A DNA stretch of 64,000 bases from CAVQBJ01 sp963819075 (GCA_963819075.1 CAWFUP010000003.1:310001-374000); one strand, 5' to 3'. Numbered from the stretch's first letter, positions 9,263 to 18,485 are shown. Made by a program: numbers and translations. Notes: generated from the sequence alone by a model not told the origin.

Positions 9263-10666
9263 TCAGGGCAGTGGCTCCGCCGTGCGCACGGCGTAGCGCA
9301 CCTGGGCGCCGGAGCCCGGCCCCGCGCTTCGCCAGGCGACGATCGGACGGTCGCCGAGCGGCTCGAAGGCCGCCGCCGGCTCGCTCCAGGACGCCGCCGC
9401 TGCGATGCGCTCGGGCGGGGCGAACGACGCCACGCCTTGGCCCTTGTCGACGCCGACCGCCGCGTCGATGTCCGCCGGACCGTCGAGGGCGCCACCGTGC
9501 CGGGTCGCCGTGAACACGGCCAGCACCTCGCCCCTCCCCCCGGATGCGAGGTCGGCCAGCTGCGCGTTGGAGCCCGGTGGCGAGACCGTCACGGCCGGGT
9601 GCAGCCCGGCCAGCGTGACCGGAGCCACCCGGGCCACGACCGCGCCGGCCTGCGTGCCCGTCCAGCCGAGCACGACGCGACCGTTGGCCAGGCGGATGAG
9701 GCGCATCGCGCCCGGTCCGAGCCTGAGCCCGGCCGGCTCGGACCACGCCTCGACGAGGCTTGGTGCGGCGAAGCGCACGCGGCGGCCGGAGATCGACAGG
9801 CGCGTCCGTGCTGTCTTCGGCTCGCCGGCGGTCGGTGAGGTCTCGTCCGTCCAGGCGACGATGCCGCGCCCGTCATCGGAGATGAGAGCGCCGAGGCGCG
9901 GCCCGCCGGCGCTCGGGCCGAGCACCTGCAGCGGCCCGAGCGCGCCAGCGGTCGCGCGCTCGCGCGCGTAGATGACGCCGTCCTGCTGCCACGCGACGAG
10001 CGTGTCACCCCGCCAGTCCAGCCCGACGGCGACCGCGGTCACGGCCCCGGGCCGGGCCGACAGCGCGATCGCTGGCCCAAGGGCGGCGCCGCGCGGCGAC
10101 TGGAGGCGCAGGACTACCTCCTCCTCGGCGCCTGCGGGCACGACGGCAGCGAGCGCCACCTCACCGGTCAGGTAATCCGTGAGGGCGAGCGGGCCGCCGC
10201 CGGGACCGACCGGGCGGGCCGCGCCGAACGGTCCGATCGGGTGGGCCTCCCACGCCGCCGTGGTCGTCGTCGTTCCGGTCCCGGCGGTTCCGGCGAGCAC
10301 GACCTGGCCGATGCCGTCGACGGTCGTCGCCGTGACCGTGTCGAGCGGGAGCGCGAGCGAACCGAGTCGCGCCAGGACGCGCACCGACGACGGCGCGCCG
10401 TTCGCCGAGTGGGGCGCGGCCAGCGCGAGTCCCCGCGCTCCCCCGGCCGCGCTCCAGGCGATCGCCCCTTGGCCTCCGCCGGTGAAGGCAAGCCGCGGGC
10501 CGGCGAGCGCGGCGCCGCCGGCGACGAGGGGTGCCGACCATGGAGCGGAGGCCCGTGACACCGGGTCGGGAAGCGCGCGTGCGCGGACACCGAAGTCGAG
10601 GACGCCGGCGAGGAGGGCGAGCGCACCGATCACGCGGGCAAGACGCACGCGGGCATCCTTCCGCAT
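9263..10666 (-). CDS. Secreted beta-repeat protein of unknown function
   Basis: A 467-residue protein with a signal peptide (basic start, hydrophobic IGALALLAGVLDFGV, then ARA). The mature part repeats a blade-like pattern with WSAAGG, WEAHP, DTLVAWQQDG, GIVAWTDE, VVLGWTG and IVAWRSAG at about 50-60 residue intervals, as in beta-propeller-like extracytoplasmic proteins common in these bacteria. No catalytic motif is recognised. An alternative ATG at 10726 would add 20 residues before the signal peptide, so 10666 is preferred. It converges on the P-loop gene and is divergent from the FAD oxidoreductase gene. Confidence 0.7.
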   Translation of the reverse strand: MRKDARVRLARVIGALALLAGVLDFGVRARALPDPVSRASAPWSAPLVAGGAALAGPRLAFTGGGQGAIAWSAAGGARGLALAAPHSANGAPSSVRVLARLGSLALPLDTVTATTVDGIGQVVLAGTAGTGTTTTTAAWEAHPIGPFGAARPVGPGGGPLALTDYLTGEVALAAVVPAGAEEEVVLRLQSPRGAALGPAIALSARPGAVTAVAVGLDWRGDTLVAWQQDGVIYARERATAGALGPLQVLGPSAGGPRLGALISDDGRGIVAWTDETSPTAGEPKTARTRLSISGRRVRFAAPSLVEAWSEPAGLRLGPGAMRLIRLANGRVVLGWTGTQAGAVVARVAPVTLAGLHPAVTVSPPGSNAQLADLASGGRGEVLAVFTATRHGGALDGPADIDAAVGVDKGQGVASFAPPERIAAAASWSEPAAAFEPLGDRPIVAWRSAGPGSGAQVRYAVRTAEPLP

Positions 10667-10780
10667 CGCGCTGCCCGGCGCGTCGCCAAACTCGGCCTCG
10701 GCGCCCTGCGATGATCGCGCGAGCATGCCCAGTCCGCCCCACCGCCACCGCCTCGCCGGGGCACCACGTAGCCACCGCCG

Positions 10781-11935
10781 ATGAGCGGGCCCGACCACGA
10801 GGTGGCAGTCGTCGGTGGCGGGATCGTCGGATGCGCGGTCGCCTTCGAGCTGACGCGACGTGGCGTCTCGGTGGTCCTGCTCGAGGCCGAGCCGGGCCTC
10901 GGGCTCGCCGCGAGCGGGACCAACTCGGGGATCCTCCACACCGGTTTCGACGCCTATCCCGGCGAGCTCGAGACCCGGCTGATCCTGCGAGCGGCGAAGC
11001 TGCGCCGCGAGCTGGCCGAGACGCTGCGAGTTCCGACGCTGCCGTGCGGCGCCGTCCTGCGCCCGCGAGCCGGGGCCGAGCGCGCCACGGTCGCCGAGAT
11101 CGCGCAACGAGCGCTTGGCAACGGGGTGGCCGTCCGCCACGCCGGCGACGGCGCTCTGGAGATCCCCGGCGAAAGCGTGACCGACCCCGTGGCGTTCGTG
11201 CACGCGCTCGCCGGCGCCGCCGAGGGCGGGGGCGCCGAGCTGCGCGTCAATGCGCGCGTCGTCGCCCTGCAGCGAGCGTCCTCGGGCGGCTGGACGGTTC
11301 GCCGCGCCGACGACGCCACCTCTCGCGCCCACTTCGTCGTCAACTGCGCCGGCCTGTTCGCTGACGAGGTCGCGCGCCTGGCCGGCGACGAGGTCGTCAC
11401 CGTCTATCCGCGCAAGGGCGAGTTCCTCGTCTTCGCGCTGCCGCCGCCGGACGTCCCGCGCCACATCCTGCTGCCCGTCCCCTCGGCGATGGGCAAGGGC
11501 GTGCTCGTCTTCCCGACGCTCGACGGGCACGTCATCGCCGGTCCGACGGCGCGTGAGCGCGAGGACAAGGAGGACTGGAGCGTCGAGCCCGACGCCGTCG
11601 CCACCATCCTCGATCGCGCGGTGCCGATGCACGCCCCGCTGCGCGGCGCGAGCCCGGTCCGCGCATACGCCGGGCTGCGCCCGGCAGGACGCGGCGCGAA
11701 CTACGTCATCAGGCCCTCCCGGCAGGATCCGTCGCTCGTCCATGCCGCCGCGATCCGCTCGACGGGGCTCTCGGCGGCGCTCGGTATCGCCGAGTACGTC
11801 AGCGGACTGTGCGTCCGGGCGGGGCTGACGCTCGGCCCGGCGCGCGAGCTCGCGCCGCATGCGACGACCCTTGCGCCCCTGCCGCCCCCGTCGCCGGCCT
11901 GGTGGGAGCGCGCCGCCGGCCACCACGGCACATGA
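10781..11935 (+). CDS. FAD-dependent oxidoreductase (GlpA/L2HGDH class)
   Basis: DAO-fold flavoprotein, 384 residues. The FAD motif GGGIVGCAVAFEL is at about 12-24, with GTNSGILHTGFDAYPGELETRL and the C-terminal GLRPAGRGANYVI block that marks the glycerol-3-phosphate dehydrogenase/L-2-hydroxyglutarate oxidase group. It lacks the [2Fe-2S] BFD domain found at the C-terminus of anaerobic GlpA, so it is a short single-domain form. Its TGA overlaps the ATG of the next gene (ATGA), so it is translationally coupled to the FGGY kinase. This arrangement suggests a kinase/dehydrogenase pair for glycerol or a similar polyol (inference). Confidence 0.82.
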   Translation: MSGPDHEVAVVGGGIVGCAVAFELTRRGVSVVLLEAEPGLGLAASGTNSGILHTGFDAYPGELETRLILRAAKLRRELAETLRVPTLPCGAVLRPRAGAERATVAEIAQRALGNGVAVRHAGDGALEIPGESVTDPVAFVHALAGAAEGGGAELRVNARVVALQRASSGGWTVRRADDATSRAHFVVNCAGLFADEVARLAGDEVVTVYPRKGEFLVFALPPPDVPRHILLPVPSAMGKGVLVFPTLDGHVIAGPTAREREDKEDWSVEPDAVATILDRAVPMHAPLRGASPVRAYAGLRPAGRGANYVIRPSRQDPSLVHAAAIRSTGLSAALGIAEYVSGLCVRAGLTLGPARELAPHATTLAPLPPPSPAWWERAAGHHGT

Positions 11936-13392
11936 GCTCGCGCGGAAGCCTGCTGCTCGGGATCGACGACGGCACAACCGCGGTCAAGGCCGCACTGTTC
12001 GACGCCGACCTGCGCGTCGTGGCGGAGGCGCGGCGCCCCGTGGCCCTGCACCACCCGGCGCCGGGATGGGTCGAGCAGGATCCGGGCGAGATCGAGCGCG
12101 CCGTCGTCGACGCCGTCGCGGAGGTCCTCGACGCGCGCGACGGCCGGCCGGTGATCGCCGTCGGCCTCGATCATCAGGGCGAATCGGTCCTCGCCTGGGA
12201 CGCCGCGAGTGGCGCCGCGCTGACGCCGCTCATCGTGTGGCAGGACAAGCGCAGCGTGCCGCCCTCGGGAGCGCTCTCGGACAGCGTCGTGACGCGCTCG
12301 GGTCTCCCCCTGGACCCCTACTTCTCGGCCGGGAAGCTGGCCTGGCTGTTGCATCACGATCCCACGGTGGCCGCCGCGCGGGAGCGTGGGGCGCTGCGGC
12401 TCGGCACGATCGACGCTTACCTCTCGCAGCGCCTCGGGGCCGACACGGCGACGGACCTCTCGACCGCGTCGCGCACCCAGCTGCTCGCCCTCGGCGGCCG
12501 CGACTGGGATGGGGAGCTCTGCGAGGCGTTCGGCGTCCCGCGCGACACGCTGCCGCCCGTGCGCCCGACGTTCGGCGCCCTCGGCGTCCTGCGCCACGAG
12601 CACTGGCCCGTCGAGCTGCCCCTGCATGCGCGCGTCGTCGATCAGCAGGCGGCGCTCGCCGGCTCGGGCTGCCTCCAGTGCGGCGAGGTCAAGGCGACGT
12701 ACGGCACCGGCGTGTTCGTCCTCGGGCGCGTCGCGGAGCCGCAGCCCTTCTCCGCGGGCGGCGTGTTGAGCACCGTCGCCTGGTCGGACGGGACGAGCGT
12801 CGAGTACGCCCTCGACGGCGGGGTGTTCTCCGCGGGGGCGCTGCTCGATTGGCTGGCCCGCGACCTCGGCCTGGCCCGCGACGCGCCACACCTCGCGAGC
12901 CTGGCGGCGAGCGTCCCCGACAGCGGTGGCGTGACCGTGCTCCCGGCGCTGGCCGGTCTCGGAGCGCCGTGGTGGCTCCCCGAGGCTCGGGCGGTCATCG
13001 CCGGCCTGCACGGCGCCGTGCGCCCCGCCCACGTCGCGCGAGCGGCGCTCGAGGCGATCGCCTGGAGGGTCACGGACGTCGTGCGCGCGATGTCGGCGCT
13101 GTCACCCGTCCACGAGCTGAGGATCGACGGCGGCCTCACCGCCGACCCCACGCTCGTGCAGCTTCAGGCCGACGCGCTCGGGCTCGCCGTGCTCCGTACC
13201 GGCGCCCACGCCACCGTGCGGGGCAGCGCGCTGCTCGCCGGTGTTGGAGCCGGGGTGTTCGCGAGCCTCGACGATGCCGGCGAGCGCCTGCCGGCGCCCG
13301 TGACGATCTCGCCGAGCGTCGCCGCGAACGCCGGTCGCGACGAGGCCTACGCGCGCTGGCGGGCGTTCGTGGAGGGGGCGGCGCGGCTGTAG
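11932..13392 (+). CDS. Glycerol-kinase-like FGGY carbohydrate kinase
   Basis: FGGY-family kinase of 486 residues with phosphate motif 1 at the N-terminus (GIDDGTTAVKAALFD) and the adenosine motif DGGLTADPTLVQ near residue 400. It aligns with glycerol kinase almost residue by residue: E84 in DHQGES, Y130 in PYFSAGK and D237 in VDQQAALAG match the E. coli glycerol ligands E84, Y135 and D245. The Arg of the RET motif (R83) is Gly here, so substrate choice may be altered. The ATG overlaps the stop of the flavoprotein gene. A C-terminal repeat region begins about 50 bases after its stop. Confidence 0.85.
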   Translation: MSSRGSLLLGIDDGTTAVKAALFDADLRVVAEARRPVALHHPAPGWVEQDPGEIERAVVDAVAEVLDARDGRPVIAVGLDHQGESVLAWDAASGAALTPLIVWQDKRSVPPSGALSDSVVTRSGLPLDPYFSAGKLAWLLHHDPTVAAARERGALRLGTIDAYLSQRLGADTATDLSTASRTQLLALGGRDWDGELCEAFGVPRDTLPPVRPTFGALGVLRHEHWPVELPLHARVVDQQAALAGSGCLQCGEVKATYGTGVFVLGRVAEPQPFSAGGVLSTVAWSDGTSVEYALDGGVFSAGALLDWLARDLGLARDAPHLASLAASVPDSGGVTVLPALAGLGAPWWLPEARAVIAGLHGAVRPAHVARAALEAIAWRVTDVVRAMSALSPVHELRIDGGLTADPTLVQLQADALGLAVLRTGAHATVRGSALLAGVGAGVFASLDDAGERLPAPVTISPSVAANAGRDEAYARWRAFVEGAARL

Positions 13393-13444
13393 CCGCAAGC
13401 CGAGGCCGGATCTCGGCTCGTTGGGGTGGCCGCCGGAGGCGGCC

Positions 13445-13800
13445 ATGTACCGGTGTGCTCGACTACGCCCGCGGAGCGGGCCTTCGGGACCACGCCGCGC
13501 GGCGTGCGGCCTGCGCGACCGAGACGCGACACGCTCGCGCAGCGGTTTCGTCACAGTGCAGACACGCTCGTGACCCGCCCGGCACACCCGTCGCCCCGGG
13601 CGGGGCGGTGTGCTCGATTGCGCCCGCAGAGCGGGCCTTCAGGAGCACACCCCGCGGCACGCGGTCGCCGCGACCGACAGTCGACGCGCCGCGCACCAGT
13701 TCCGCCACACCGCAGACACGCGCGTGACCCGCCCGGCACATCGGTCGCCCTCGCGTGGCCCTCGGCGGACGTCCGCCCGCATAGCGGGCTCCCCCGCCCC
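13445..13800. repeat. Three degenerate ~154-bp direct repeats with palindromic core
   Basis: The 424-base gap between the convergent FGGY and SDR genes holds no convincing gene. It contains direct repeats: GCCCGC-N3-GCGGGC cores begin at 13467, 13622 and 13775, spaced 155 and 153 bases. Copies one and two also share flanks, including GTGACCCGCCCGGCACA at 13570 and 13724. In copy two the core lies inside perfect outer arms GTGTGCTC (13608-13615) and GAGCACAC (13643-13650). Copy one has GTGTGCTC at 13453 and a degenerate right arm. Copy three keeps only the inner core. The same nested palindrome forms the 72-bp array near 34.3 kb. Confidence 0.8.
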
Positions 13801-13816
13801 GGCCCGACCGACCGCC

Positions 13817-14581
13817 CTAATCGAGCGGGGTCGTGTATGCCCCGCTCAGCCCCCCGTCGACGAGGAACGTCGACGCCGTCACATAGCTCGAGTCGTCGCT
13901 GGCCAGGAACAGCGCGCCCTGGGCGATCTCCTCGGCGCGGGCGAAGCGGCCCATCGGCACGTGCACGAGCCGGCGAGCCGCCTTCTCGGGGTCCTTGGCG
14001 AACAGCTCCTGCAGCAGCGGCGTATCGACCGGTCCCGGGCACAGCGCGTTGACGCGCACACCGCGGCGGGCGAACTCGACGCCGAGCTCGCGCGACAGGG
14101 CGAGCACGCCGCCCTTTGACGCGGTGTAGGAGATCTGCGAGGTGGCGGCGCCCATCACGGCCACGAACGACGCCGTGTTGATAACCGAGCCGCGTAGCGG
14201 ACCCTCGTTGTCGAGCAGGTGCGGGATGCCGTGCTTGCAGCAGAGGAACACGCTGCGCAGGTTGACCGCCTGCACGCGCTCCCACGCCTCCAGCGCCGTC
14301 TCGAGCACCGAGCCGTCGTCGTTGGGCGAGATGCCGGCGTTGTTGAAGAGGACGTCGATCCGCCCGCACTCGCCGCGCACGCGCGCGAACGCATCGCGGA
14401 CCTCGTCCTCGCTCGTGACGTCCGCTGTCACGGCGACATCGCCGGGCGAGCCGTCGAGCAGGTCGACGCCGATGACCGTTGCGCCCTCGCGGCGGAACAG
14501 CTCGACCGTCGCCGCGCCGATGCCGCCGCGCGCGCCGGTGACGACGCACACGCGACCGTCGAGCCTCCCGTCTGCCGCCAT
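13817..14581 (-). CDS. SDR-family dehydrogenase
   Basis: Classical SDR of 254 residues: cofactor loop TGARGGIG (15-22), NNAG (80-83), Ser138, Y152 and K156 in SYTASKGG, and the C-terminal LVDGGLSG typical of 3-oxoacyl-ACP-reductase-like and 3-hydroxyacid dehydrogenases. Its ATG overlaps the stop of the aldehyde dehydrogenase by one base (TGATG), so it is the last gene of the permease-ALDH-SDR operon. A role on a hydroxy or keto intermediate of that pathway is inference. Confidence 0.87.
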   Translation of the reverse strand: MAADGRLDGRVCVVTGARGGIGAATVELFRREGATVIGVDLLDGSPGDVAVTADVTSEDEVRDAFARVRGECGRIDVLFNNAGISPNDDGSVLETALEAWERVQAVNLRSVFLCCKHGIPHLLDNEGPLRGSVINTASFVAVMGAATSQISYTASKGGVLALSRELGVEFARRGVRVNALCPGPVDTPLLQELFAKDPEKAARRLVHVPMGRFARAEEIAQGALFLASDDSSYVTASTFLVDGGLSGAYTTPLD

Positions 14582-15954
14582 CAGTCCCCCGTCGCGTAGA
14601 AGATCGTCTTCACCTCGGTGTACGCGTCGAGCGCGTGCGGCCCGAGCTCGCGGCCGTAGCCCGATTGCTTGAACCCCCCGAACGGCGTCGTCACCCGCAC
14701 CGAGTTGTTCGAGTTGATCGACAGGACTCCTGTGTCGATCGCTCGAGCCACCCGGAGCGCTCGGGCGCCGTCGCGCGTCCAGATCGATCCTGACAGGCCG
14801 TAGATCGTGTCGTTGGCCAGGCCGACGGCCTCGGCGTCGTCCGCGAAGGGGATGACGGCGGCGATCGGCCCAAAGATCTCCTCCCGGGCGACGCGCGCGC
14901 TCGGGGCGACCGGCGCGAGCACCGTCGGCGCGAACCAGTAGCCGGCACCCTGCGGCGCGCTACCGCGGAAGGCGATCGGGGCGCCATTGTCGAGGAACGA
15001 CGCCACCGACTCGCGCTGCCCGGCGGAGATGAGCGGGCCCATCTGCGTCGCCTCGTCGAGCGGGTCGCCGACGCGCAGCGACGTGACGTGCGCTTCGAGC
15101 AGCTCCATGAAGCGCTCGAGCGCCGGCGCCTGGACGAGGATGCGCGAGCGCGCGCAGCAGTCCTGGCCGGCGTTGCCGAACACAGCGCCCGGCGCGGCGG
15201 CGGCCGCAGCCTCCAGGTCGGCGTCGGCGAAGATGACGTTCGCCGACTTGCCGCCGAGCTCGAGCGTGACGCGCTTGATCGTCGCCGCCGCCGTTGCGGC
15301 AATCGAGCGCCCGACCTCCGTCGAGCCGGTGAAGGCGATCTTCGCCACGTCAGGGTGCTCCACGAGGCGCTGACCGCACGTGCGCCCCGGGCCGACGACG
15401 ACGTTCACGACGCCATCGGGCAGACCGGCCTCGCCGGCGATCTCGCCGAAGCGCAGCGCGGTCAGCGGCGTCAGCTCGGCCGGCTTGAGCACGACCGTGT
15501 TGCCTGCGGCGAGCGCCGGGGCGAGCTTCCAGGCGGCGATGGTCAGGGGGAAGTTCCACGGGGTGATGAGCCCGACGACGCCGAGAGCCTCACGCACGGT
15601 GAACGCGTGGCCCCCGGCCGCGGGAATCGTGTCGCCGAGCAGCCGCTCGGGCGCGCCCGCGTAGTAGCGGAACGTGTCCACCACCATCCCCATCTCGCCG
15701 CGGGCGTCGCCGATCGCCTTGCCCGCGTTGCGGGCCTCGAGGACCGCGAGCTCCTCGAGGTGCGCCTCGAGCGCATCGGCCAGCCCCCGCATCAGGCCGG
15801 CGCGCGCACCCGGCGCCAGCGCGCGCCACGCCGGCAGGGCGGCCTTCGCTCGGGCGACGGCCTCGTCGACCTCGGCCGGGCCCGCGCGCCGGACCTCGGC
15901 GAGCACCGCCTCGGTGGCGGGCTCGATGACTGGGAGCTGCTCGATCAGCGTCAG
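14581..15954 (-). CDS. NAD-dependent aldehyde dehydrogenase (PuuC/betaine-aldehyde type)
   Basis: Aldehyde dehydrogenase superfamily member. GVVGLITPWNFP, FTGSTEVG, the general base in LELGGKS and the catalytic Cys in GNAGQDCC are all present, with the C-terminal FGGFKQSGYGRE. The start is unusual: no ATG, GTG or TTG opens the frame before the conserved VIEPATE block. A CTG at 15954 overlaps the permease stop by four bases (CTGA) and gives a 457-residue protein that starts at the expected place; the next start, GTG at 15906, would remove 16 residues. Likely oxidises gamma-glutamyl-aminobutyraldehyde or a similar amino aldehyde, inferred from the PuuA-like neighbour. Confidence 0.85.
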   Translation of the reverse strand: MTLIEQLPVIEPATEAVLAEVRRAGPAEVDEAVARAKAALPAWRALAPGARAGLMRGLADALEAHLEELAVLEARNAGKAIGDARGEMGMVVDTFRYYAGAPERLLGDTIPAAGGHAFTVREALGVVGLITPWNFPLTIAAWKLAPALAAGNTVVLKPAELTPLTALRFGEIAGEAGLPDGVVNVVVGPGRTCGQRLVEHPDVAKIAFTGSTEVGRSIAATAAATIKRVTLELGGKSANVIFADADLEAAAAAAPGAVFGNAGQDCCARSRILVQAPALERFMELLEAHVTSLRVGDPLDEATQMGPLISAGQRESVASFLDNGAPIAFRGSAPQGAGYWFAPTVLAPVAPSARVAREEIFGPIAAVIPFADDAEAVGLANDTIYGLSGSIWTRDGARALRVARAIDTGVLSINSNNSVRVTTPFGGFKQSGYGRELGPHALDAYTEVKTIFYATGD

Positions 15955-17585
15955 GCGTCCATCGTCGGCCGAGGCGACGCGGCCACCGGAGCCAGCCCGA
16001 TCGTCGACTCGTCGATCGTCCGGATCGGGCCCTTGAACGACTTGCGCGCCGAGACGAGGAACCAGATCGTCACGAGCACCATCGTGCCGATCGTGACGAT
16101 CGGAGCGTAGTTGACGTGCGACCAACTGAACGCCTTGTTGCCGGGCACGCCGGCCGGAGCGAACGGCAGGCAGAAGATGACGACGCAGATCGCCACCCAC
16201 ACGAAGGCGATCGCGTTCACCCACTTGTACTTGGCGCCGAGCGTCCATGGACCGGTCACGAAGCTGTCACCCATCCGCCAGCGCAGGAACACTGGGATCG
16301 TGTAGGCGATGTACAGGCCGATGACCGAGATCGAGGTGACGGCCAGGAAGGCGACCGGCGAGCCGGCCGAGTTCGGGAAGTAGGCCGGAATGGTCACGAT
16401 GAGGGCCGCCACGCACACGAACAGCACGGCCCAGGTCGGCGTGCGGTTCGGGCCGAGGCGCCGCCACAGGTTGTGCCCGGGCACCGCGCCGTCGCGCGAG
16501 AAGGCGAAGGTCATGCGCGAGGCGCTCGTCACGCACGCCATGCCGCAGAACAGCTGCCCCATGCTGGAGATGAGGATGACCAGCTTGGCCGCGGTCAGGC
16601 TCAGCGCCGTACTGAAGATCTCGAGCGCCGGGTACGAAGCGGCCAGGATCTTCGTTTCCTGAGACTTCTGGATGGCGAAGGTGATGGCCAGCAGCACGAT
16701 CCAGCCGATGACCGCCGAGTAGAACACCGACTTCCAGATCCCCTTCGGCGCCGACTCGTCGGCGCCGTGGGTCTCCTCCGAGACGTGCGCGGAGGCGTCA
16801 TACCCGGTGATCGTGTACATCGTCAGCAGGAAGCCGAGTGGCAGCACGTACAACCAGAAGAACGGCAGGGTCGTCGAGCCGTTCTTGAAGCCGGAGTTGT
16901 TGATCGTGTGCCCGAACACGTACGACAGGCTCGCGTGATGGCTGGGCACGACGATGAGGATCACCACGATCACGGCGACGCCGAGGACGTGCCACCACAC
17001 CGAGATGCCGTTGAACACCGACACGAGGTGACTGGAGAACACGTTCAGCAGCCCGTGGAAGATCAGGATGACCGCGAACAGCGCAAACGTGACGTGGGCG
17101 GTGTAGTGCACGTTGGTCTGAGCGGTCAGGCCGGCGGCCTTGGCCCAGTTGAAGATGAAGTGCAGGTTGAACAGGCCGAGCAGGTAGGTGAGGAACGACG
17201 CACATACATAGTCGACGGAGGCGACAACCGCGACGAGACCGATGAGGTTGAACCAGCCGGTGAACCATCCCCAGCCGGCGCCGCCGAGCCGCGAGGCCCA
17301 GTAGTAGATCCCGCCCGCGGTCGGGAACGCCGACGCGAGCTCAGACATCGAGAAGGCGACGCACAGGATCGGCAGGGCGATGAGCGGCCAGGCGATCGAG
17401 ATGGCGATCGGCCCGCCGTTGTTGAGCGCCTGCCCGTAGGTCGTGAAGCACCCGGCGAGCACCGAGATAATCGAGAACGAGATGGCGAAGTTGGAGAACG
17501 AGCTCCAGCCGCGGGTCAGCTCTTGCTTGTAGCCCAGTTCGGCGAGCCGCTGCTCGTCCGCGCTCAGAGTCTCGGTTGTGGCCAT
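15951..17585 (-). CDS. APC-family amino acid/amine permease
   Basis: Amino acid-polyamine-organocation transporter, 544 residues, with about 12-14 hydrophobic segments and the N-terminal GWSSFSNFAISFSIIS block seen in GABA/choline-type permeases (BAT1/UGA4-like). GGIYYWASRLGG and the FTITGYDASAHVSEET-type segment (here TMYTITGYDASAH) are characteristic. The ATG at 17585 follows AAGGGG about 10 bases upstream. First gene of a permease-ALDH-SDR operon with a recognisable promoter at 17639-17668. Likely imports the amine catabolised by the cluster; GABA or a polyamine is the best guess. Confidence 0.88.
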   Translation of the reverse strand: MATTETLSADEQRLAELGYKQELTRGWSSFSNFAISFSIISVLAGCFTTYGQALNNGGPIAISIAWPLIALPILCVAFSMSELASAFPTAGGIYYWASRLGGAGWGWFTGWFNLIGLVAVVASVDYVCASFLTYLLGLFNLHFIFNWAKAAGLTAQTNVHYTAHVTFALFAVILIFHGLLNVFSSHLVSVFNGISVWWHVLGVAVIVVILIVVPSHHASLSYVFGHTINNSGFKNGSTTLPFFWLYVLPLGFLLTMYTITGYDASAHVSEETHGADESAPKGIWKSVFYSAVIGWIVLLAITFAIQKSQETKILAASYPALEIFSTALSLTAAKLVILISSMGQLFCGMACVTSASRMTFAFSRDGAVPGHNLWRRLGPNRTPTWAVLFVCVAALIVTIPAYFPNSAGSPVAFLAVTSISVIGLYIAYTIPVFLRWRMGDSFVTGPWTLGAKYKWVNAIAFVWVAICVVIFCLPFAPAGVPGNKAFSWSHVNYAPIVTIGTMVLVTIWFLVSARKSFKGPIRTIDESTIGLAPVAASPRPTMDA

Positions 17586-17638
17586 CGGCTCGCCCCCCTT
17601 GGAGGAGAAAAGGTTTGGTGGTCCTTCCTTCGTTCGTG

Positions 17639-17668
17639 ACATTACGCTCGATCGCGGATGGAAGTCAA
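17639..17668 (-). promoter_or_regulatory. Candidate promoter of permease-ALDH-SDR operon
   Basis: On the minus strand TTGACT (17668-17663) and TAATGT (17644-17639) are separated by 18 bases, about 50 bases upstream of the permease ATG. It matches a housekeeping-type promoter. No clear GntR palindrome was found around it, although the neighbouring regulator gene makes control by that protein likely. Confidence 0.55.
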
Positions 17669-17744
17669 GGCCGGAGCGGCCAGATCGAACGGCGAGCACC
17701 CCGACCGGTTGGCCAACACCCCGGCCGGGCGAGAGCGAGCGGCG

Positions 17745-18485
17745 TCAGCCCTCGGGAAGAAGCCCGGCGAGGACGTGCTCGGTGCCCTGCAGATGCTCGG
17801 TCATCGCCTGGGCCGCGACCATCGCCTCGCCATCGCGCACCGCCGCGAGGATCCGCCGGTGCTGGGCGTTTGAGGACGCGAGCACCTCCGGCGGGTGGGC
17901 GATGTGGTGGATGAGATCGCTCATCTCCCCCTGCACCTCGGTCATCAGCCGCACCAGACGCGTCGAGTGCGTCGCCTCGGCCAGGCCGACGTGGAGCCGG
18001 ATGTCGGCCTGCCGGTAGATGCCGAAGTCCTCGAGCGCATCGTCGAGCGCGTCGGCGACCTCGTCGAGCGCGTCGAGATCGCCGGGGAGCGCGCGCTCGG
18101 CGGCGAGCACGGCGACGCCGATCTCGACGGCCAGGCGCTGATCGCAGATCTCCCGCCATTGCGCGAGCATCTGCGGGGAAGGCGGATCGGCCGGCGGCAG
18201 CGGATCGGCCACGAACGTCCCCCCACCCCGTCCGCGGGTCGCGAACACGTGGCCGCTCTGGGTGAGCGCGGTGAGTGCCTGGCGCAGCGTCGAGCGCGCG
18301 ATCCCGAGGCGCGCGCACAGCTCGCGCTCGGCCGGGAGCCTGGAGCCTGGCGCAAGCAGTCCGAGCTTGATCGCCGTCCCGAGCCGGTCGACGGTCTCCT
18401 CGAAGGCCGTCTGCGAGCGCACCGGGGCAAAGACCGCGTCGGGCGGCGTGAGCGTGGCGGCGCCGCGATGCTTAGTCTCGGCCAC
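17745..18485 (-). CDS. GntR/FadR-type transcriptional regulator
   Basis: A 246-residue regulator. The N-terminal winged helix runs from about residue 25 to 90, with SRLPAERELCARLGIARSTLRQ split across the two HTH helices and a GRGGGTFV wing. The C-terminal half is the all-helical FCD ligand domain, with His residues in DIRLHVGLAEATHS and SSNAQHRRI that bind metal in this family. It lies between the PuuA-like gene and the permease operon on the same strand, so it is the likely local repressor. Effector unknown. Confidence 0.88.
   Translation of the reverse strand: MAETKHRGAATLTPPDAVFAPVRSQTAFEETVDRLGTAIKLGLLAPGSRLPAERELCARLGIARSTLRQALTALTQSGHVFATRGRGGGTFVADPLPPADPPSPQMLAQWREICDQRLAVEIGVAVLAAERALPGDLDALDEVADALDDALEDFGIYRQADIRLHVGLAEATHSTRLVRLMTEVQGEMSDLIHHIAHPPEVLASSNAQHRRILAAVRDGEAMVAAQAMTEHLQGTEHVLAGLLPEG

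Noticed and set aside
10781..11935. Anaerobic glycerol-3-phosphate dehydrogenase GlpA
   Set aside because: The [2Fe-2S]/BFD domain and glpB/glpC are missing, so only the broader GlpA/L2HGDH class is claimed.
9263..11977. A 904-residue protein spanning the secreted repeat protein and the region opposite the flavoprotein
   Set aside because: The upstream two thirds lies antisense to a clear flavoprotein gene; the signal peptide at 10666 marks the real start.
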